Below are positions 8,939-17,975 of a DNA stretch of 64,000 nucleotides, piece after piece. A program made the position numbers and the translations under genes. Origin of the DNA: Rhodospirillales bacterium (GTDB taxonomy: Bacteria; Pseudomonadota; Alphaproteobacteria; Rhodospirillales; Rhodospirillaceae); NCBI GenBank assembly GCA_028278135.1, contig JANQEW010000008.1, positions 186,001 to 250,000 on the forward strand, read 5' to 3'. Under the pieces are notes generated by a model. The model had not been told where the DNA came from, did no database searches, and was given only the letters and a program-made list of their open reading frames with translations. Every line of letters begins with the position of its first letter. The first letter of the stretch is position 1.

Positions 8939-9565
8939 CTATTTCTCATGCTGATGAGGTGTTTTCATGAGTTTATTCAGTTGCTTTTGAATGGTATTGA
9001 TCTTTGAGAGTAATTCAGCTATATTGGACTCATATGAAGCAAAACGCTGTAGAGAAGATGAGGAACGTTTGGAGGCAGTCTCTTGTCTTTCTGCACTCTG
9101 AAAGAAGGGACTAAAAATTTTCATGGCGCTTTCGAAAAAAGCTATGTTTTGCCTGCCCATTTCCTCAAAGCGATGGAAAGGAAAAAGGCCATCAAGTGCG
9201 TTCTGCAGCAATGAACGCATCTGCTCCTCATGCTGGGCGAATGCTTGCATACTGTACTCCAGATAGCACGGCACTAATCCACTAAGAGAATCACCGTAGA
9301 AACTAATCAACTGACGCAAGAAATTAATAGGCAGCAGATTCTGGCCCTTTGCTTCTTCCTCGACGATAATTTGAGTGAGGACGGAACGTGTAATGTCTTC
9401 GCCCGTCTTGGCATCGTGGACCACGAAGTTTGTGCCATCCCTGACCATCCGAGAGAGATGATCCAGTGTGACGTAATGACTCGCCGCTGTATTGTAAAGA
9501 CGGCGATTGGCATATTTCTTAATCATAACCGGCTCTGTATCCGGCCCATCCCCTTCTCTCATCAT
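8939..9565 (-). CDS. phaR: Polyhydroxyalkanoate synthesis repressor PhaR
   Basis: DNA- and granule-binding regulator of polyhydroxyalkanoate accumulation. The N-terminal PhaR DNA-binding domain is unmistakable (MIKKYANRRLYNTAASHYVTL, then LSRMVRDGTNFVVHDAKTGEDITRSVLTQII). It is followed by the PHB accumulation domain (NLLPINFLRQLISFYGDSL) and a C-terminal predicted coiled coil (NIAELLSKINTIQKQLNKL). The ATG pair at 9565 is used as the start; the internal ATG at MIKKYANRR would give a protein starting at the domain. It lies divergent to the thiolase gene, the usual phaR context. Confidence 0.93.
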   Translation of the reverse strand: MMREGDGPDTEPVMIKKYANRRLYNTAASHYVTLDHLSRMVRDGTNFVVHDAKTGEDITRSVLTQIIVEEEAKGQNLLPINFLRQLISFYGDSLSGLVPCYLEYSMQAFAQHEEQMRSLLQNALDGLFPFHRFEEMGRQNIAFFESAMKIFSPFFQSAERQETASKRSSSSLQRFASYESNIAELLSKINTIQKQLNKLMKTPHQHEK

Positions 9566-10041
9566 CAGGCAAGCGTCCGTGCGGCTAAAGCAAATAGCGT
9601 CTATCCCATCAACTCCTCCTCATAATAAGAGAGTTCACTCTTGCATGCGAGCGCTTGTTGGGTCTCTGCATCATGGGTCTCTGAGAGAAATCGCGAGGGG
9701 AGAAGGGAATGCCTATATTTCTTTGCGGATTGTCATGGCACGCGCGGGCTAGTATGGCAAAAACTGGGAAATCGCGCCACGGCATCTCTTTCTGGCAGTC
9801 ATTGGCCGCCATTCTGTATTCTGTGCCTGGCGGCTCTATACGCAGCGGAATGGTTTGAAATATACTCTCTACAAGAGGGTAGAATATCGCCCTTTATTAG
9901 GGTATGGCCTGTCTGGAGGAGCATGCTTTGTAACAGGGCAGCGCCAGCTAGGCGGGCGAGCTTTTTGTGTGAGAGGCATCCTCTCCACCAGCTAGGGACA
10001 CGCTCGGAAGTTCCCTGGAAGTCCAAGGAGGTATCAAAGAT
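9566..10041. other. Divergent phaR/thiolase intergenic region
   Basis: 476 bp between divergently oriented phaR and the thiolase gene. It must carry both promoters, but I cannot assign a -35/-10 pair with confidence; TTGAAA at 9855-9860 followed by TATACT or TAGAAT is suggestive only. The thiolase ribosome-binding site AAGGAGGT lies at 10025-10032. Short open frames here resemble nothing known. Confidence 0.5.
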
Positions 10042-11214
10042 ATGACAGATATCGTAATTGCTGGAGGGGCACGAACGCCTGTCGGGCGCTTCAATGGTGC
10101 GTTAAGTTCCCTGCCACCGACAAAGTTAGCGGAAGTGGCTGTTACAGAAGCCCTGAAACGCGCTCAAACAGAGGCAAAAGAAGTAGACGAACTGATCCAA
10201 GGAATCGTGCTGCAGAGCAATGCAGGCGCGGGTCCTGCTCGTCAGGTTGCTATTCATTGTGGGATGACGCACGAGAGCACGGCGTATGCCGTTAACCAGT
10301 TGTGTGCATCTGGCATGCGGGCTGTTGCCGAAGGTTACAAGTCCATCAAGATGGGTGATAGCAAGATCGTCGTGGCCGGTGGTATGGAGTCCATGAGTTG
10401 GGCCCCGCACGTCATCAATCTACGGGGTGGTGTGCGCATGGGAGAGGGCAAGTTGGTGGACAGCATGCTGCGCGATGGTCTCGTAGACCCGTTTGGTCAC
10501 TATCACATGGGGAATACTGCAGAAAACGTAGCGCAGCGGTGGCAGTTGACCCGTGAGGAGATTGATACATTTGCTTGTGCCTCACAGAACAAGGCTGAAA
10601 CTGCCCAAAAAGCAGGAAAATTTAAGGACGAGATTATTCCCGTGACCATCAAAGGGTCAAAGGGAGAGACTGTGGTGGAGAACGACGAACATCCAACACA
10701 TGGGACAACCATGGAGAAACTGGCTAAGCTGCGTCCGGCTTTTTCAAAGGACGGGCCTGTCACGGCTGGCAACTCTTCTGGAATCAACGATGGCGCCGCT
10801 GCAGTCGTCCTGATGACGGCTGAGGACGCCGCACGGCGCGGAATCACTCCTCTGTGCCGTATTGTTTCCTGGGCAACCCATGGTGTTGACCCCGCCATTA
10901 TGGGCATCGGTCCTGTGCCCGCGAGCCGGCTTGCTCTGCAGCGCGCTGGCTGGACAGTCGATGACCTGGAGCTGATAGAGGCTAATGAAGCCTTCGGGGC
11001 ACAAGCAGTCGCCGTCAACAAGGAGATGGGTTGGGATCTTTCACGAGTCAATGTCAATGGTGGCGCGATCGCCCTTGGCCATCCTATTGGAGCCTCCGGC
11101 TGTCGCATTCTCCTGACCCTCATCTATGAAATGATTAAGCGTGGTGTTCAAAAGGGTCTTGCAACTGCCTGTGTTGGTGGTGGTATGGGTATTGCTATAT
11201 GTGTCGAACGTTGA
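10042..11214 (+). CDS. phaA: Acetyl-CoA acetyltransferase (thiolase, PhaA type)
   Basis: Condenses two acetyl-CoA to acetoacetyl-CoA, the first step of polyhydroxybutyrate synthesis; it can also run in reverse. The nucleophilic cysteine is in NQLCASGMRAV (about residue 88), the catalytic histidine in GHPIGASG, and the second cysteine in CVGGGMGIA near the C-terminus. Length 390 aa fits biosynthetic thiolases. A strong ribosome-binding site precedes the ATG by about 9 bp. The divergent phaR supports the PHA role. No phaB or phaC is seen nearby; a strong terminator follows immediately, so it is transcribed alone. Confidence 0.92.
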   Translation: MTDIVIAGGARTPVGRFNGALSSLPPTKLAEVAVTEALKRAQTEAKEVDELIQGIVLQSNAGAGPARQVAIHCGMTHESTAYAVNQLCASGMRAVAEGYKSIKMGDSKIVVAGGMESMSWAPHVINLRGGVRMGEGKLVDSMLRDGLVDPFGHYHMGNTAENVAQRWQLTREEIDTFACASQNKAETAQKAGKFKDEIIPVTIKGSKGETVVENDEHPTHGTTMEKLAKLRPAFSKDGPVTAGNSSGINDGAAAVVLMTAEDAARRGITPLCRIVSWATHGVDPAIMGIGPVPASRLALQRAGWTVDDLELIEANEAFGAQAVAVNKEMGWDLSRVNVNGGAIALGHPIGASGCRILLTLIYEMIKRGVQKGLATACVGGGMGIAICVER

Positions 11215-11220
11215 ATGATG

Positions 11221-11259
11221 GCAAAAGGACCGCTCCCTTCCGAGGAGCGGTCCTTTTGC
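11221..11259 (+). terminator. Strong intrinsic terminator after phaA
   Basis: Perfect 16-bp inverted repeat (GCAAAAGGACCGCTCC and its complement) around a 7-nt loop, beginning 6 bp after the phaA stop. The arms end in A-rich and T-rich runs (AAAAGG/CCTTTT), so it could work in both directions and also separate the opposing tRNA-Met gene. Confidence 0.9.
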
Positions 11260-11380
11260 AGACAGCCTGTCGGCAAGGTCATGTTGGAGTCGTAGAGTCG
11301 CGCCGCAGCGGGAGAAGTCTCTAAGGTCTACGGTTGGAGGCCATGAGAGCATGGGCAGAGCAGTGGTGGAGTCGGGGATG

Positions 11381-11455
11381 TGGTAGCGGAGGAGGGATTT
11401 GAACCCCCGACAAAGGGATTATGATTCCCCTGCTCTACCGCTGAGCTACTCCGCC
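11381..11455 (-). tRNA. tRNA-Met (CAU), elongator type
   Basis: Full cloverleaf on the minus strand: acceptor GGCGGAG pairing with CTCCGCT (one G-U), U8 A9, D arm GCTC/GAGC, anticodon arm GGGGA-AUCAUAA-UCCCU with anticodon CAU, T arm GGGGG-TTCAAAT-CCCTC, and an encoded ACCA end. The first acceptor pair is paired (a G-U wobble), unlike the C-A mismatch of initiator tRNA, so it is read as the elongator. Confidence 0.93.
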
Positions 11456-11532
11456 GCTGCCAAGCACAGACGCCCCAGAATCTGCCATGTATTCAGCGGA
11501 TAGGCTGTCTACAGCCTCAGACGTGTTCTGTC

Positions 11533-11560
11533 AAGGATTTGACGTGAAGGATTTGACGTG
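11533..11560. repeat. 14-bp perfect tandem duplication
   Basis: Two adjacent copies of AAGGATTTGACGTG in intergenic DNA. Confidence 0.96.
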
Positions 11561-11745
11561 ACGGAGTGCAGGCGTTGGTACCTCTGTGCCTACCTTTCAG
11601 AACCATCTCAGAGAGAAACCGCATGAGAGAAAACGTATAATCTGCAGCTGCGCTCACTAGCTGGTCCATTGCTCTGCTGGACGTTCTGCCATAAGGTGGC
11701 ACCATGAAGAGATCTCCCATGCGAACTGGGATCGTCCGTACCTAG

Positions 11746-11769
11746 TTAGAGGGGTCTTTAGAGGGGTCT
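11746..11769. repeat. 12-bp perfect tandem duplication
   Basis: Two adjacent copies of TTAGAGGGGTCT, about 60 bp upstream of the carboxypeptidase start. Confidence 0.96.
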
Positions 11770-11831
11770 AATGAGCTGTTCATTTCAAGAGTCTCTCCAT
11801 TGAGATCTTGCTTTGGGGTAAGGGGGACGCC

Positions 11832-13286
11832 TTGAGCAGAGAAAGGTGTTTTAACGCGTGCCGTGCCTGCGCGCCCATTCTGCTTCTGCTGGCTGGGCTC
11901 AGATTCTTGTGGCCAGAGACAGTGCAAGCGGGGTATGCGTCGTTTGTCATGGAAGCAGATACTGGCCAAGTCCTGCACGCCGAGAGTGCTGACGATCTGA
12001 ATCACCCAGCATCCCTGGCAAAGATGATGACGTTGTACGTGCTGTTTCAAGCCCTTGCCGAGGGGCAGTTAACGTTGGGAACGCCCATGAAGGTCTCCGC
12101 CGGAGCGGTGACGCAGTTACCTTCAAAGCTCAATCTGCCACTTGGTGCAACAATTTCTGCTAATAATGCTATCCTCGCCCTCGTGATAAAATCAGCCAAT
12201 GATGTTGCCTACGTGGTCGCTGAAACGCTCGGAGGCAGAGAATCCGATTTCGCGGTGATGATGACCGCCACAGCCCGACAGTTGGGCATGCGTAATACAA
12301 CTTTCAGGAACTCTTCTGGATTGCCTGATAAGGCGCAGATTACCACGGCACGGGATATGGCGATCTTGGGCCTCGCTCTCATCAGAGACTATCCTCAATA
12401 TTATCATTATTTTTCCAGGCATCGATTCCAATATAACAAGCAGGATATCAAAACACATAATCAACTTTTACTAAATTATAAGGGGGCAGATGGTATTAAG
12501 ACTGGATATATAGCGGCGTCGGGATTCAACCTAGTAACCTCTGCAAGACGGGGGGATAAGCGTCTTATTGGTGTTGTTCTTGGTGGTAAGACATCTAGAT
12601 GGCGAGACGCTCACATGGCAGATTTATTTGATGCTGCGTTTGCCCGTCTCTCCGGCAAGCCTATAACAACGATAAGACGTGTTTCTCCTCCTAAACAGGT
12701 AAAGCATGAATCACAACAACAATCTATCAGAGTGACTCCGCAGGCAATCCAGAAGGCGCATCAAAAGGAGGACAGCAAATCTGCTCAGCATCCGCAGGTT
12801 CAGCTCGATCCCATGGTACGTAGGAGTAGGAACATACGTCATGTAGAAACGCGCACAAAAAAAACAGATTCACATGCAGTGCGGACCGCACGGCCAATCA
12901 CATCTCTATCCCCTCAAAAAGTCCAGGCCACACCCTCGAGACTCTGGGGCATCCAGATTGGTTCTTTCCGTCAGATCCACACAGCACGCACAGCAGTAAT
13001 ATCGGCTGTCGCAATTTTGCAAATGCCGAAAAACAAGCCGTCTATCGCCATTATCCCCGCCCCCGCCAATGTCGAAGGGAACACGCTCTATCACGCCCGT
13101 TTGATGGGGATGACGTCCAAGGAGGCGGAATCTGCCTGCACCCGCGTGCTGGGGGAACAGCGATTGCCCGCTCAGACGTGTCGTGTGATCCATCTCTCTG
13201 GCAAACAGGAGACGGGTGGGCATGAAAGAGCGGCTCTCCACTCCCAGGCCAAGGGAGGTACTCGTTTTAAAGGATTTTCTGGCTAA
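11832..13286 (+). CDS. D-alanyl-D-alanine carboxypeptidase (S11 family) with SPOR domain
   Basis: Periplasmic low-molecular-mass penicillin-binding protein trimming peptidoglycan pentapeptides. The three active-site motifs are in order: SLAK (in HPASLAKMMT), SAN (in IKSANDVAYV) and KTG (in DGIKTGYIAASGFNL). An N-terminal hydrophobic signal segment (ILLLLAGLRFLW) precedes the domain. A basic, Gln/His-rich linker leads to a C-terminal SPOR peptidoglycan-binding domain (WGIQIGSF onwards), the alphaproteobacterial architecture. I prefer the TTG at 11832, behind AGGGGG at 11821-11826; an ATG at 11808 is the alternative. An AT-rich patch covers about 12385-12600. Confidence 0.9.
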   Translation: MSRERCFNACRACAPILLLLAGLRFLWPETVQAGYASFVMEADTGQVLHAESADDLNHPASLAKMMTLYVLFQALAEGQLTLGTPMKVSAGAVTQLPSKLNLPLGATISANNAILALVIKSANDVAYVVAETLGGRESDFAVMMTATARQLGMRNTTFRNSSGLPDKAQITTARDMAILGLALIRDYPQYYHYFSRHRFQYNKQDIKTHNQLLLNYKGADGIKTGYIAASGFNLVTSARRGDKRLIGVVLGGKTSRWRDAHMADLFDAAFARLSGKPITTIRRVSPPKQVKHESQQQSIRVTPQAIQKAHQKEDSKSAQHPQVQLDPMVRRSRNIRHVETRTKKTDSHAVRTARPITSLSPQKVQATPSRLWGIQIGSFRQIHTARTAVISAVAILQMPKNKPSIAIIPAPANVEGNTLYHARLMGMTSKEAESACTRVLGEQRLPAQTCRVIHLSGKQETGGHERAALHSQAKGGTRFKGFSG

Positions 13287-13305
13287 TGATAAATCTTTTA
13301 CAAAA

Positions 13306-13336
13306 AAAAACGCTGACCAAGGCGGTCAGCGTTTTT
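13306..13336 (+). terminator. Intrinsic terminator after the carboxypeptidase gene
   Basis: Perfect 13-bp inverted repeat (AAAAACGCTGACC and its complement) around the 5-nt loop AAGGC, ending in TTTTT, about 20 bp after the stop codon. The preceding A-run makes it potentially bidirectional. Confidence 0.92.
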
Positions 13337-13504
13337 GCGTTCCAGGCAAAACTTGTCACAGGCAGTGTGCAGAGAGGTTCTATTGATTAATAGTATAACT
13401 TTTTTACACAATTCTCTATAATTGTAAAGCTCGGGCCCAGGAACTTGCCTGAATCGGCGTGATGCCTGCGGGATAGGGATGTCGGCACAGGCCTTCTGGC
13501 CGTC

Positions 13505-13900
13505 ATGGATGCCATGACGACCACCGTGAGCCGTCTCGGAGAGGACATACGTACGGTCTCAACTACTATGTCAGTATAGTATGTCAGCCATGCGTCAAGA
13601 TACTGCTCGTATGGTGGATCATATCGCGGCTATGCAGCAAAACATTACCACCCTTGATCGTAATATGAATCGTGTTCATCACACTATCGCCGACATTCAG
13701 CACACGATGTCAGAGGATATCGAACAAATGCGCACACTACTTGACAGCATGAGCCGCGACATGGGGGTTATGAACGTCACGACTCAACGCATGAGTGCCT
13801 ATATAGGGCGGATGACCTATGACATGGACCATCTCGCCAACACAGTTTCCCCCCTGCCAACACAGTTTCCCCCCTAGAGGGTTATTGGGGATTTCCGTAA
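13505..13900 (+). pseudogene. Broken gene for a Met-rich coiled-coil protein
   Basis: An open frame from ATG 13505 (MDAMTTTVSRLGEDIRTVS...) ends at a TAG at about 13577, and a second frame from ATG 13581 continues the same heptad-like pattern (MSAMRQDTARMVDHIAAMQQ onwards) to 13877. Removing the 13 bp between two copies of TATGTCAG (13567-13574 and 13580-13587) joins the two parts in frame with no other change. A second, exact 20-bp duplication (13836-13875) changes the C-terminus; without it the frame would run to a TAA at 13898-13900. The sequence is helical with regularly spaced Met and charged residues and no known domain. The 98-codon downstream part could still be expressed. Confidence 0.7.
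13836..13875. repeat. 20-bp perfect tandem duplication
   Basis: Two adjacent copies of GCCAACACAGTTTCCCCCCT at the 3' end of the broken coiled-coil gene; 20 is not a multiple of 3, so it shifts the reading frame. Confidence 0.97.
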
Positions 13901-13966
13901 CGCATCAGTGACTGCCGACTTTTGTCACGCGCTCGAATAGATTCCCTCTCTTCCCAAGGACAATCA

Positions 13967-15925
13967 CTATATTCCTAATGTCATAGGTGCTGTTTCGACA
14001 TTACGCAACCGACGATAGCGAGCAAGAGCCCAAAGCGGAAAATAAACAGAATAACCATGGTAACACAGGTAAAAGATGCGTGGAAACCCAACAGCCGTGA
14101 AAAAGTGTTCCTGCCACTTTGCCCCAATGCGTGGAACAGACAGCAGGTAGCGGATTCCATGCTCTACGGCTTCGCTGTGAACCTCACCGGCCGCCATCAG
14201 ACCAAGCAGAGCCCATGCCGTTTGGGATGGCGTGCTGCCCTTGACCTCCATCTTGCGATGTGCCCAGTAGCTGGCACAATCCTCCCCCCATCCACCGTCA
14301 CAACGCTGGCGGCTTTTAAGATAGGCAACTGCCCGGCGGACATGTGGAGCGGCTTTATTCTCACCAGCAGCTGAAAAAGCACTCAATGCTGACCAAGTCC
14401 CATAGATATAGTTTGTTCCCCAGCGGCCAAACCATGAACCATCCAACTCCTGCTGCTGGCGTAGCCAGTCGAGCCCCCGTACTCGCGCGGCTTGATACTC
14501 GTCTGTGGGATTGTCGTCTGTGTCCTCCAGCTGGCTCAACATTCCCAAGCAGCGGGCGCTGACGTCGGCTGTTGGGGGATCCAGGAGGGCACCGTGGTCA
14601 GCAAACGGTATGTGATTGAGGTGATAGTGCTCGTTCTCAGCATCAAATGCCGCCCAGCCGCCATTAGAGCACTGCATACCCATAACCCACTCGCTACCAC
14701 GGGCGATGGAACGAGCATGGCTCTCCCGTTCCGGTCCTGGTGGGAGGTCACGCCTGGCACGGTCCAACAGCATCACCGCCACGGCAGTATCGTCCACGTC
14801 CGGATAGTGCGGATTAGCATATTGAAAGGCCCAACCGCCAGGCCGCACGTGCGGCCTCTGCACAACCCAATCTCCGGCCATTTCTAGCACCTGCCGCCCT
14901 TTGAGCCACCTCAGCGCCTGGCTGATAATCTTTTCGCTACCTTTTACACCCGTTTCCATCAAAGCGTGACAGGCTAAGGCTGTATCCCACACAGGCGATA
15001 AGCACGGCTGGCAGTAGGCATACTCCCCATCTATGACCAATAACTTGTCCAGCGACAGACGCGTGGCCGTACACCATGGATGGTCAGGCGGGTAGCCTAA
15101 AGCAGAGAAGGCCATCATCGCATTGGCCATAGCAGGAAAGATTCCTCCTAAACCATCCTCACCATTCAGGCGTTCGACTACAAAATCGAGAGCCCGAGCA
15201 ATAGCCTTACGTTCAATAAAACGAGGAAAAAGAAATTCACATCCCCTTGCAAGCTTATCCAGGCGTATGAGAATGTCGCCGAGTCTCCTTCCTGTTGGAT
15301 TGATGTGATAGCAGCGAACCTGATCGGCAGGGATTGCAAAAAGTTCAGAGATGCCTATCCGGCGCGGATTATACGCCTGCGGTTTCAGGGCATAAAGAAT
15401 GAAGAGGGGAACCATAACAGTCCGAGACCAGTAAGACACTTTGTCCATGTGAAACGGAAACCATCTTGGCAAGAACATCGCTTCCACTCTCATCACAGGC
15501 ACCGCTCTCCATGGAATCTGTCTAAAAAGAGCAAGCGTAATGCGAGTAAAGACATTGCAGCGACTAGCGCCGCCCAGAGCCAGTATTCTGGCACGAGCAC
15601 GGCGCATGTGTAGGGCATGAGCAGAGTCCCCCACCAGTTTTAGAGCATAGTAGGCTTTGACAGAAGCGCTGAGATTGGCCTCGCCCCTCCGATAAAGAGG
15701 CCAACCACCATCTTCTCCCTGGATCGCGCGGAGGTAATGAGCAAGCTTGCGCTCCAGAGCGTCTTTCGGCGTGCCGAGGTAGTGATTGAGCAGAATATAT
15801 TCTGCTGGAATGGTAGCGTCTGCTTCAAGCTCAAAGACGAAGTGCCCATCTGTGCTCTGGTGGCGTGTTAACGCTGCCACAGCCTCTTCAATCACTTGAT
15901 CTATTTCTGTCACCAATGCGCGCAT
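13967..15925 (-). CDS. shc: Squalene-hopene cyclase
   Basis: Cyclises squalene to hopene/diplopterol, the committed step to membrane hopanoids; a monotopic membrane enzyme. The catalytic aspartate motif DVDDTA is present. Several QW-type repeats are visible (for example DGSWFGRWGTNYIYGTW, CDGGWGEDC and the N-terminal GEDGGWPLY). The N-terminal FELEADATIPAEYILLNHYLG segment is typical. The frame extends to a TTG at 15967, but the ATG at 15925 lies nearer the usual start and gives about 652 aa. The hpnC/D/E genes that often lie next to shc are not found on either side. Confidence 0.95.
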   Translation of the reverse strand: MRALVTEIDQVIEEAVAALTRHQSTDGHFVFELEADATIPAEYILLNHYLGTPKDALERKLAHYLRAIQGEDGGWPLYRRGEANLSASVKAYYALKLVGDSAHALHMRRARARILALGGASRCNVFTRITLALFRQIPWRAVPVMRVEAMFLPRWFPFHMDKVSYWSRTVMVPLFILYALKPQAYNPRRIGISELFAIPADQVRCYHINPTGRRLGDILIRLDKLARGCEFLFPRFIERKAIARALDFVVERLNGEDGLGGIFPAMANAMMAFSALGYPPDHPWCTATRLSLDKLLVIDGEYAYCQPCLSPVWDTALACHALMETGVKGSEKIISQALRWLKGRQVLEMAGDWVVQRPHVRPGGWAFQYANPHYPDVDDTAVAVMLLDRARRDLPPGPERESHARSIARGSEWVMGMQCSNGGWAAFDAENEHYHLNHIPFADHGALLDPPTADVSARCLGMLSQLEDTDDNPTDEYQAARVRGLDWLRQQQELDGSWFGRWGTNYIYGTWSALSAFSAAGENKAAPHVRRAVAYLKSRQRCDGGWGEDCASYWAHRKMEVKGSTPSQTAWALLGLMAAGEVHSEAVEHGIRYLLSVPRIGAKWQEHFFTAVGFPRIFYLCYHGYSVYFPLWALARYRRLRNVETAPMTLGI

Positions 15926-16237
15926 TGCCGTTGCTGCTGTAAAATAAAAAACAATAACAAGCAACAAGAAGGCGCCTCTGTCAAGAGACAGGTCCTCTCC
16001 AGCTCACGGCCACTGTATGTTCAGCCACACAGTGCCTATACGTGAGCAGTCACCTTTCGTCTTCGCTCGCTCGCTGCCTCTTCTATGGTATCGCCTCGTG
16101 ACCCTGTTGTTCTGCGGGCGGCGGACTCGCAATATGTCCAGCCGCCATCGCTGTTAGGAGTCCCGTAGTGGGAGCAAGCATGATCGCCGTAGCGCAGCGA
16201 AATTGGAGCAGAGTCGTCGAGAATCTGCAAATTGCAA

Positions 16238-16264
16238 ACGGAATTCCCAATTACGGAATTCCCA
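16238..16264. repeat. 15-bp-period imperfect tandem duplication
   Basis: ACGGAATTCCCA occurs twice with a 15-bp period; the three spacer bases differ. Confidence 0.85.
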
Positions 16265-16387
16265 TCAACAACATCTCTCACCCCTGGTCCTGGGACCTTG
16301 CCACACTAGCCGTGAGTCGTCATCAGCCTCGCTACGCTCACGATGCAAGTGAGGAGCACACGTACTTTTGGGGGTTGCAAAACCCTA

Positions 16388-16431
16388 TATGAATATTTTT
16401 TCCAATAATTATGAATATTTTTTCCAATAAT
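16388..16431. repeat. 22-bp perfect tandem duplication
   Basis: Two adjacent identical 22-bp copies, beginning TATGAATATTTTTT and ending CCAATAAT, in the shc/gshB gap. It is the longest exact duplication unit seen in the window. Confidence 0.97.
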
Positions 16432-16768
16432 CACATTAGATGTGACAACAGGAACTGTTTCCCTAGTTGGGGGCGCGCAGAATGCAACAGAACACATGTT
16501 TTGACCCTTAGCAGCACGGCTGCACGGAATCTGAAGAACGTGAAACGCGTTGTCAGTTATGTTATGTTAGATTCATTGCAGACAGGGGTGCTGACCCGCT
16601 TGGCTCCGCAGCACTCTGTGGTGTGGAAGATCGTGCAAACATGTCCTTAGCAGCAGACACCTGGTGGCGCCCTCCGTTCTACGAAGGGTGAGAGCAACGT
16701 CCACGTCACGTCAGCGGCCCATCGCAAGCGACTCCCCTGTCAGAGAAGATATCCCGAGGAAGGCGATC

Positions 16769-17737
16769 ATGAGTTTAGTTGTCGCTATCCAAATGGATCC
16801 TATTTCAAGGATTGATCTCAACACGGATAGCACTTTTGTGCTGGCCTTAGAAGCGCAACGGCGCCATCACATCCTATTTCACTATCTCCCGCGGCAGCTA
16901 TCTTTTCGCCATGGTCAGGTCCATGCGCGAGCGTGCCCCCTTGTCGTGCGTCGTGAGCCGGGTAATTATTACACACTAGGAGAACCAGTGGACCTACATT
17001 TGGCTGCTGTTGATGTCATCCTGATGCGCCAGGATCCGCTTTTTGACATGGCGTATATCACAGCTACCCATTTCCTGGAGCACATCCATCCGCGGACGTT
17101 GGTCGTGAATGATCCTGTTCAAGTTCGCAATGCACCGGAGAAGTTGTTCGTAACCCACTTTCCAGATTTGATACCCCCGACTCTGGTGACTTCCAATCGA
17201 GAAGAAATACACGATTTTCGTCGTGAACATATGGACATTATCCTGAAGCCCTTATTTGGAAGCGGTGGGGCTGGTGTGTTTCACATCACACCAGCAGATG
17301 AAAATCTGAATGCTCTGCTGGAAATGTTTACACACTTATACCGTGAGCCTGTCATTGTGCAGAAATATCTTTCAGCTGTCCGGATGGGGGATAAGCGAAT
17401 TGTCCTCATTGAGGGAGAACCTGGTGGAGCCGTGAACCGTGTCCCGCCTTTAGGAGAGGTACGTTCAAATATGCATGTGGGTGGGCGTGCTATGCGGACG
17501 ACCTTGAGTCGTCGTGACCGCGAAATCTGTGAAACCATCGGTCCCATCTTGAAAGCACGCGGCTTGGTATTTGTTGGCATCGATGTCATCGGGCCCTATC
17601 TGACAGAAATCAACGTGACCTCCCCTACAGGTCTGCAGGAAATCAATCGCTTTGACGGCACACGTCTCGAATCCCGTATCTGGGATGCTATTGAAAGCCG
17701 CCGTACTGCTCTCTCCTTGCCCTCAGTAACAGTCTAA
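16769..17737 (+). CDS. gshB: Glutathione synthetase
   Basis: ATP-grasp enzyme joining gamma-glutamylcysteine and glycine. The proteobacterial GshB sequence is clear: [20 protein letters not shown] at the N-terminus, [32 protein letters not shown] (nucleotide-binding loop), [12 protein letters not shown] and the C-terminal [19 protein letters not shown]. The frame is open upstream to 16664, but the ATG at 16769 follows GAGGAAGG and matches the family start, giving 322 aa. No gshA is seen nearby; the gene stands alone between two gene-free stretches. Confidence 0.95.
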   Translation: MSLVVAIQMDPISRIDLNTDSTFVLALEAQRRHHILFHYLPRQLSFRHGQVHARACPLVVRREPGNYYTLGEPVDLHLAAVDVILMRQDPLFDMAYITATHFLEHIHPRTLVVNDPVQVRNAPEKLFVTHFPDLIPPTLVTSNREEIHDFRREHMDIILKPLFGSGGAGVFHITPADENLNALLEMFTHLYREPVIVQKYLSAVRMGDKRIVLIEGEPGGAVNRVPPLGEVRSNMHVGGRAMRTTLSRRDREICETIGPILKARGLVFVGIDVIGPYLTEINVTSPTGLQEINRFDGTRLESRIWDAIESRRTALSLPSVTV

Positions 17738-17975
17738 CAACCGTGAATCCCGTGCGGCTGTCGCCTTCATTCAGGCAGAATTTGAGACCAAGAAGGCATA
17801 GGACAGGCAACTGGGCTCTTTTCCCACAGAGCACGCGTACTCGCGATACTCAGTCGCCACATCCATCACATCATGACAACCTGCCTTTCATTGGTCATAA
17901 CAGTCTAAAGTCTAATGTCCTTGCCGCTGTGTCCCGCATAACATGCTCACGCATAAATGCTGATGCCCAATACGA

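Larger units (their letters stand above)
11456..11831. other. Gene-free stretch with two tandem duplications
   Basis: 376 bp between tRNA-Met and the carboxypeptidase gene. It contains two exact two-copy tandem duplications (14 bp at 11533-11560 and 12 bp at 11746-11769). A 67-codon open frame on the minus strand has no recognisable homology, and I do not call it a gene. Confidence 0.6.
15926..16768. other. Gene-free divergent region shc/gshB
   Basis: About 840 bp between divergently oriented shc and gshB. No open frame here shows a known domain. It contains two tandem duplications (16238-16264, imperfect; 16388-16431, exact) and a GCTC-rich run near 16065. A ribosome-binding site for gshB (GAGGAAGG) lies at 16756-16763. 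Confidence 0.6.
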
